Positions 44,330 to 47,259 of a DNA stretch of 47,259 nt are shown in pieces. The position numbers and the translations under genes were made by a program. Each line of letters starts with the position of its first letter. Within the stretch, counting starts at the first letter, position 1. The notes under the pieces were generated by a model. That model was not told the origin of the DNA and did no database searches. It saw only the letters and a list, made by a program, of their open reading frames with translations. The stretch lies in NCBI GenBank assembly GCA_007693535.1, contig REDK01000140.1:1-47259 (forward strand), written 5' to 3'. The stretch comes from Chromatiaceae bacterium. Lineage in GTDB: Bacteria > Pseudomonadota > Gammaproteobacteria > Chromatiales > Chromatiaceae.

Positions 44330-45352
44330 TCATGGGAGTAGGCGCCAAAAGCGCGCAATCTCGCGCATGGCGCACAGGGCGGCATCGGCCATGTATGGCC
44401 CCACGACGCCGCAGGCCTCCGGCTCGGCGGCGGGATCGATCGGTACGGCGTGGTCGAGTTGCGGCAGCCGCCAAGCCTCGACCCGCACGTCGCCGTCCGT
44501 CAACCAGAAGACCTGCCGCTCAGCCGTCCCCACCTGCATGGTCTGGTCGGCGATGGGATCGATGCCGTGGACAGCGGTCCACTGGTCGATCAATTCGCGG
44601 CGGTTTTGCGGATGCACGATGGTGTCGGCGTCGCCATGCCAGATCGAGACGATCGGCCAGCGTGACGGCGCTGTCCCATGCAACCCTCGCACTGCAGCCC
44701 CCCAATCCTCGGGCGTGCGATCAATGGGGGCTTGTCGAAAGATGCCGCAGGCGTAGCTGGCGGCGGCCGCCTCACCCCAGATCGTGCGCATCCACCACCA
44801 GATGAACGACGTCATCAGGGTTGGGCGATTGCAGTCGAAGGGCAGGCCGGCGATGATGCCGCCGCCGGCAAAGCGTTCAGGATGGTTCGCCAGCAGCACC
44901 GCCGTCATGCCGCCGCCGGCCGACAATCCCACCACGTGGACCCGCGCGCGATCAATGGCATAGGTTACTGCCGCGTGGTCGACCATCGCCATGATCGACG
45001 CGCTCTCGCCGCGGCCCGGCCGGTTGTGCGCCCGGTCGAAGAAATTGAAGCAGCGCCCCGGGTTGTTCTCCGGTCGCTGCTGCGGCAGCAAAAGGACGAA
45101 CGGTACCGCATCCGCTAGCGCTTCGAGCCCGGTTTCGTCGTCGAAGTCGGCTGCCTGCTGGGTGCAGCCGTGCAGAGCCACCACCAGCGCCGCCCCGGGG
45201 CCAGCGCCGCGGGGCAGATAGATAAATGCATCCAGATTGCCGGGATTCGCGCCGAAATCCCCCAGCGGCTGCAGCGAGCCCCCGTACCCGCTGCCAGTGA
45301 ACAGTGCCGACGCGACACAAACCAACCAGGCCAACCCCAAGCGCCGTCGCAT
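44330..45352 (-). CDS. Secreted PHB-depolymerase-like esterase
   Basis: A 340-residue alpha/beta hydrolase of the poly(3-hydroxybutyrate) depolymerase/feruloyl-esterase type (LpqC-like). A signal peptide begins [18 protein letters not shown]. The oxyanion region is VVALHGCTQQAADFD, the nucleophile Ser is in VVGLSAGGGMTAV, the Asp in WHGDADTIVHP, and the His in LPQLDHAVPID. The product is probably exported and acts on polyesters or acyl esters; the substrate is unknown. The ATG at 45352 shares its A with the lipB stop (TGATG), and CGGAG lies 9-13 bp upstream. The gene converges with bipA. Confidence 0.88.
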   Translation of the reverse strand: MRRRLGLAWLVCVASALFTGSGYGGSLQPLGDFGANPGNLDAFIYLPRGAGPGAALVVALHGCTQQAADFDDETGLEALADAVPFVLLLPQQRPENNPGRCFNFFDRAHNRPGRGESASIMAMVDHAAVTYAIDRARVHVVGLSAGGGMTAVLLANHPERFAGGGIIAGLPFDCNRPTLMTSFIWWWMRTIWGEAAAASYACGIFRQAPIDRTPEDWGAAVRGLHGTAPSRWPIVSIWHGDADTIVHPQNRRELIDQWTAVHGIDPIADQTMQVGTAERQVFWLTDGDVRVEAWRLPQLDHAVPIDPAAEPEACGVVGPYMADAALCAMREIARFWRLLP

Positions 45353-46047
45353 CACTCGCTGCTCCGTACCCAGCCTGAATCGGTTCGAATGGACTGCGAT
45401 TTTGAGCCTGACCCCCAAGACAGCTCGCGGCTAAGCTGCGCGGCGATCGCCGCTGCCAGCCGTGATGGGACCTCGGCGGTCGCCAGTCCCGGTGCCAGAT
45501 CCACCAGCCGGGTCACCGCCAGGCCGGCGTGGCCGCAGGGATCGATGCGGCTGAACGGGGCGAGATCCAGATCCAGGTTCAGCGCCAGCCCGTGATAGCT
45601 GCAGCCCTGGCTCACGCGCAGACCCAGGGCCGCGATCTTGGCCCCGTGGACATAGACCCCGGGGGCATCCGGGCGGGCGACGGCCGGGATGCCGTGCTCG
45701 GCGAGCAGTGCGATCACGGCCGCCTCCAGCAGATGCACCAGTCGGCGCACGCCAAGTCCGGCCCGGCGCAGGTCGAGCAACAGATAGGCGATGAGCTGGC
45801 CTGGTCCGTGATAGGTCACCTGGCCGCCGCGATCGGTCTGGTGCACCGGGATCGGTCCGGCGTCTAGCACATGCTCCCGGCGTCCTGCCTGCCCCAGGGT
45901 AAAGATCGGCGGATGTTCTAGCAGCCAGAGTTCGTCGCGGCTGTGGGCGGTGCGCGTCTCGGTATAGCGGCGCATGGCCTGCCAGGTCTCGCCATAGTCA
46001 CGCCGTCCTAACTGGCGGAGATATAGCAGGCGGTTCGCGGGCGGCAT
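45352..46047 (-). CDS. lipB: Octanoyl-[ACP]:protein N-octanoyltransferase
   Basis: A 231-residue LipB that moves octanoate from ACP to lipoyl domains, the first step of endogenous lipoate synthesis. Motifs: [21 protein letters not shown], given here as [14 protein letters not shown]; the catalytic Lys in [11 protein letters not shown]; and the acyl-accepting Cys in [14 protein letters not shown]. The C-terminal tail ([16 protein letters not shown]) is slightly longer than in E. coli. The ATG at 46047 ([14 protein letters not shown]) follows the upstream gene by 14 bp. lipA, often next to lipB, is not in the window. Confidence 0.95.
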   Translation of the reverse strand: MPPANRLLYLRQLGRRDYGETWQAMRRYTETRTAHSRDELWLLEHPPIFTLGQAGRREHVLDAGPIPVHQTDRGGQVTYHGPGQLIAYLLLDLRRAGLGVRRLVHLLEAAVIALLAEHGIPAVARPDAPGVYVHGAKIAALGLRVSQGCSYHGLALNLDLDLAPFSRIDPCGHAGLAVTRLVDLAPGLATAEVPSRLAAAIAAQLSRELSWGSGSKSQSIRTDSGWVRSSE

Positions 46048-46061
46048 CAGGGGCGCGCGGC

Positions 46062-47234
46062 TCAGCAGTCGAAGCGGCACAGGGGCACATGCAGTTCGGC
46101 GCTGCTCAGGCCGCCGTGGACGCCAATCTGTCTGAATGCCGGTTCCCCGGTCAGGGCGTCGTGGATCACCTGGCGGTCGCGCCCGATCAGCACGTAGTCG
46201 CCGATGCGCTCTGCCAGCCGCGGATGCCCTGTTCCGCTGCCGAACAGGCCCATCGCCAGCAACTCCTCGCTGCGGTGGAGCGTGAAGCGCTCGCCCAGCA
46301 CCTGGCTGCAATAGCGCTCGAAGCGCTCGTCCTGGCCAGGGCGGACGTAGCAGTAGGCGGCGCGTGGTTCCCCGCACAACGGCATGCGCAGGCAGGCGAC
46401 CAGGTCGGGATGCGTCTCCAGCCGGGTCAGGTCGGCTGGCCCGTGGTCAAGCTGGCCATGATCGGCGGTCACCAGCAGCAGGCTGTCGCTGCCGCGCAGG
46501 CGATCGATCAGCCAGGCAAGCTGCGTCTCCAGCGCCAGCAGATGCGCACTGGCGGCGCTGCTCTCGATCCCCTTCGCATGGCCGATGCTGTCGAGGCCTG
46601 GCCAATAGGCATAGATATAGCTTGGTGCCTGGGCCAGCCGAACCGCTCGACGCAGCGCCTGCACCAGGCCCGGCAGTCCGGCAAACGGCAGCAGGGTCGC
46701 CGCCCCCAAATGGGCCAGGTTGAAGTCTGACCGGGCGATCTCCTCCGGCGACACGCACAGACCGCTGGTATCGATACGGTCGAAGACCGGCGGCTGGCCG
46801 TATAGGGCGGTGAGATCGATGCCCGCGGCCCGATAGCCGACGCCGCCATAACGGGGGCGACCGGGCAGGACGGTCATCACGCAGCCCAGTTCCTGCAGCC
46901 ACATGAACCAGCCGGTGAGCCCGTGCTGCTGCGGAGCGGTGCCGGTCAGAAAGCTGGGGATCGCGCTGGCGGTGGTGGTGGGGAAGACCGAGGTCAGCCG
47001 GGCGATCCGGCCGCGGGCGAGCAGTCCATGTGGGTGCCGGCGCTGCAGCCAGTCATCGCCGAGGCCATCGATGACCAACAGGATCAGATGGCGCGCCGGG
47101 CGGAGATCCGCGGCTGGTAGCGCGGCGAGGTCAGGATAGGCCGCCTCGCCGCCGCGGGCGCGAATGACCGAGGCCATTAGGTTGACGATCCCGGTGCCGC
47201 TGTAGTCGGGTCGATTCATGATGGTCTGCAGCAT
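46062..47234 (-). CDS. Alkaline-phosphatase-superfamily hydrolase (phosphodiesterase/nucleotide pyrophosphatase type)
   Basis: About 390 residues with the metal-binding pattern of type I phosphodiesterase/nucleotide pyrophosphatases. Asp is in [11 protein letters not shown]; the nucleophile Thr is in [16 protein letters not shown], followed by HGLTGW. Asp/His lie in [12 protein letters not shown], Asp-His in TADHGQLDH, and His in [15 protein letters not shown]. There is no signal peptide, so it is probably cytosolic. Substrates vary widely in this superfamily. The ATG at 47234 or the one at 47219 ([15 protein letters not shown]) may be used, and the second matches relatives better. It is the first visible gene of the lipB/esterase unit. 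Confidence 0.85.
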   Translation of the reverse strand: MLQTIMNRPDYSGTGIVNLMASVIRARGGEAAYPDLAALPAADLRPARHLILLVIDGLGDDWLQRRHPHGLLARGRIARLTSVFPTTTASAIPSFLTGTAPQQHGLTGWFMWLQELGCVMTVLPGRPRYGGVGYRAAGIDLTALYGQPPVFDRIDTSGLCVSPEEIARSDFNLAHLGAATLLPFAGLPGLVQALRRAVRLAQAPSYIYAYWPGLDSIGHAKGIESSAASAHLLALETQLAWLIDRLRGSDSLLLVTADHGQLDHGPADLTRLETHPDLVACLRMPLCGEPRAAYCYVRPGQDERFERYCSQVLGERFTLHRSEELLAMGLFGSGTGHPRLAERIGDYVLIGRDRQVIHDALTGEPAFRQIGVHGGLSSAELHVPLCRFDC

Positions 47235-47259
47235 ACCTCAGGATACGCCGCACTGGACC

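Overview
This 47 kb window is GC-rich bacterial chromosome. The coding style is gammaproteobacterial: a complete mra/dcw cluster from mraZ to lpxC, DciA and an M23 peptidase after lpxC, a ybbA/ybbP pair divergent from tesA, BipA, LipB, YceH, and a MurE with the DNPR motif of meso-diaminopimelate enzymes. A sulfide:quinone-oxidoreductase-like flavoprotein and a bacterial sucrose-phosphate synthase make a purple sulfur bacterium or relative (Chromatiales) the best guess. That assignment is inference from gene content, not from a marker gene.

Left arm (1-11 kb). A tightly packed minus-strand run reads Memo, AMMECR1, CorB-type transporter, then topoisomerase III, which leaves the window at base 1. 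After about 400 bp without a recognised gene comes a ybbA/ybbP ABC exporter pair, also on the minus strand. Its ATPase gene shares a CATG with the start of tesA on the plus strand. The SQR-like flavoprotein follows tesA and converges on a lipoprotein gene; a nearly perfect 20+20 bp inverted repeat lies between them.

Decayed island (about 11.1-14.4 kb). Fragments of a DUF4338 protein, a VapC-type PIN toxin and a Uma2 nuclease precede a DDE transposase. The transposase lacks its usual N-terminus and is bracketed by a perfect 16 bp inverted repeat.

Middle (14.4-19.7 kb, minus strand). This holds a CFA/CNMT-like methyltransferase behind two palindromes, YceH, sucrose-phosphate synthase, and an unusual single-pass membrane protein whose C-terminal coiled coil has methionine in 12 of 13 successive heptads.

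mra/dcw cluster (19.9-39.8 kb, plus strand). The order is mraZ, rsmH, ftsL, ftsI, murE, murF, mraY, murD, ftsW, murG, murC, murB, ddl, ftsQ, ftsA, ftsZ, lpxC. Most junctions are ATGA-type or longer overlaps. A strong sigma70-like promoter and 10-bp-phased GTGGG repeats (MraZ operator) sit at the head. lpxC has its own AT-rich leader with a promoter-like element, and a good intrinsic terminator follows it. Together the genes make UDP-MurNAc-pentapeptide, lipid II and the FtsZ/FtsA/FtsQLWI division machinery, plus the committed step of lipid A synthesis.

Right arm (39.9-47.2 kb). DciA (minus) is divergent from an M23 peptidase (plus). An 850 bp gene-free stretch with small dispersed repeats leads to BipA. 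A minus-strand unit of an alkaline-phosphatase-superfamily hydrolase, LipB and a PHB-depolymerase-like esterase closes the window. I saw no rRNA, tRNA or CRISPR array.
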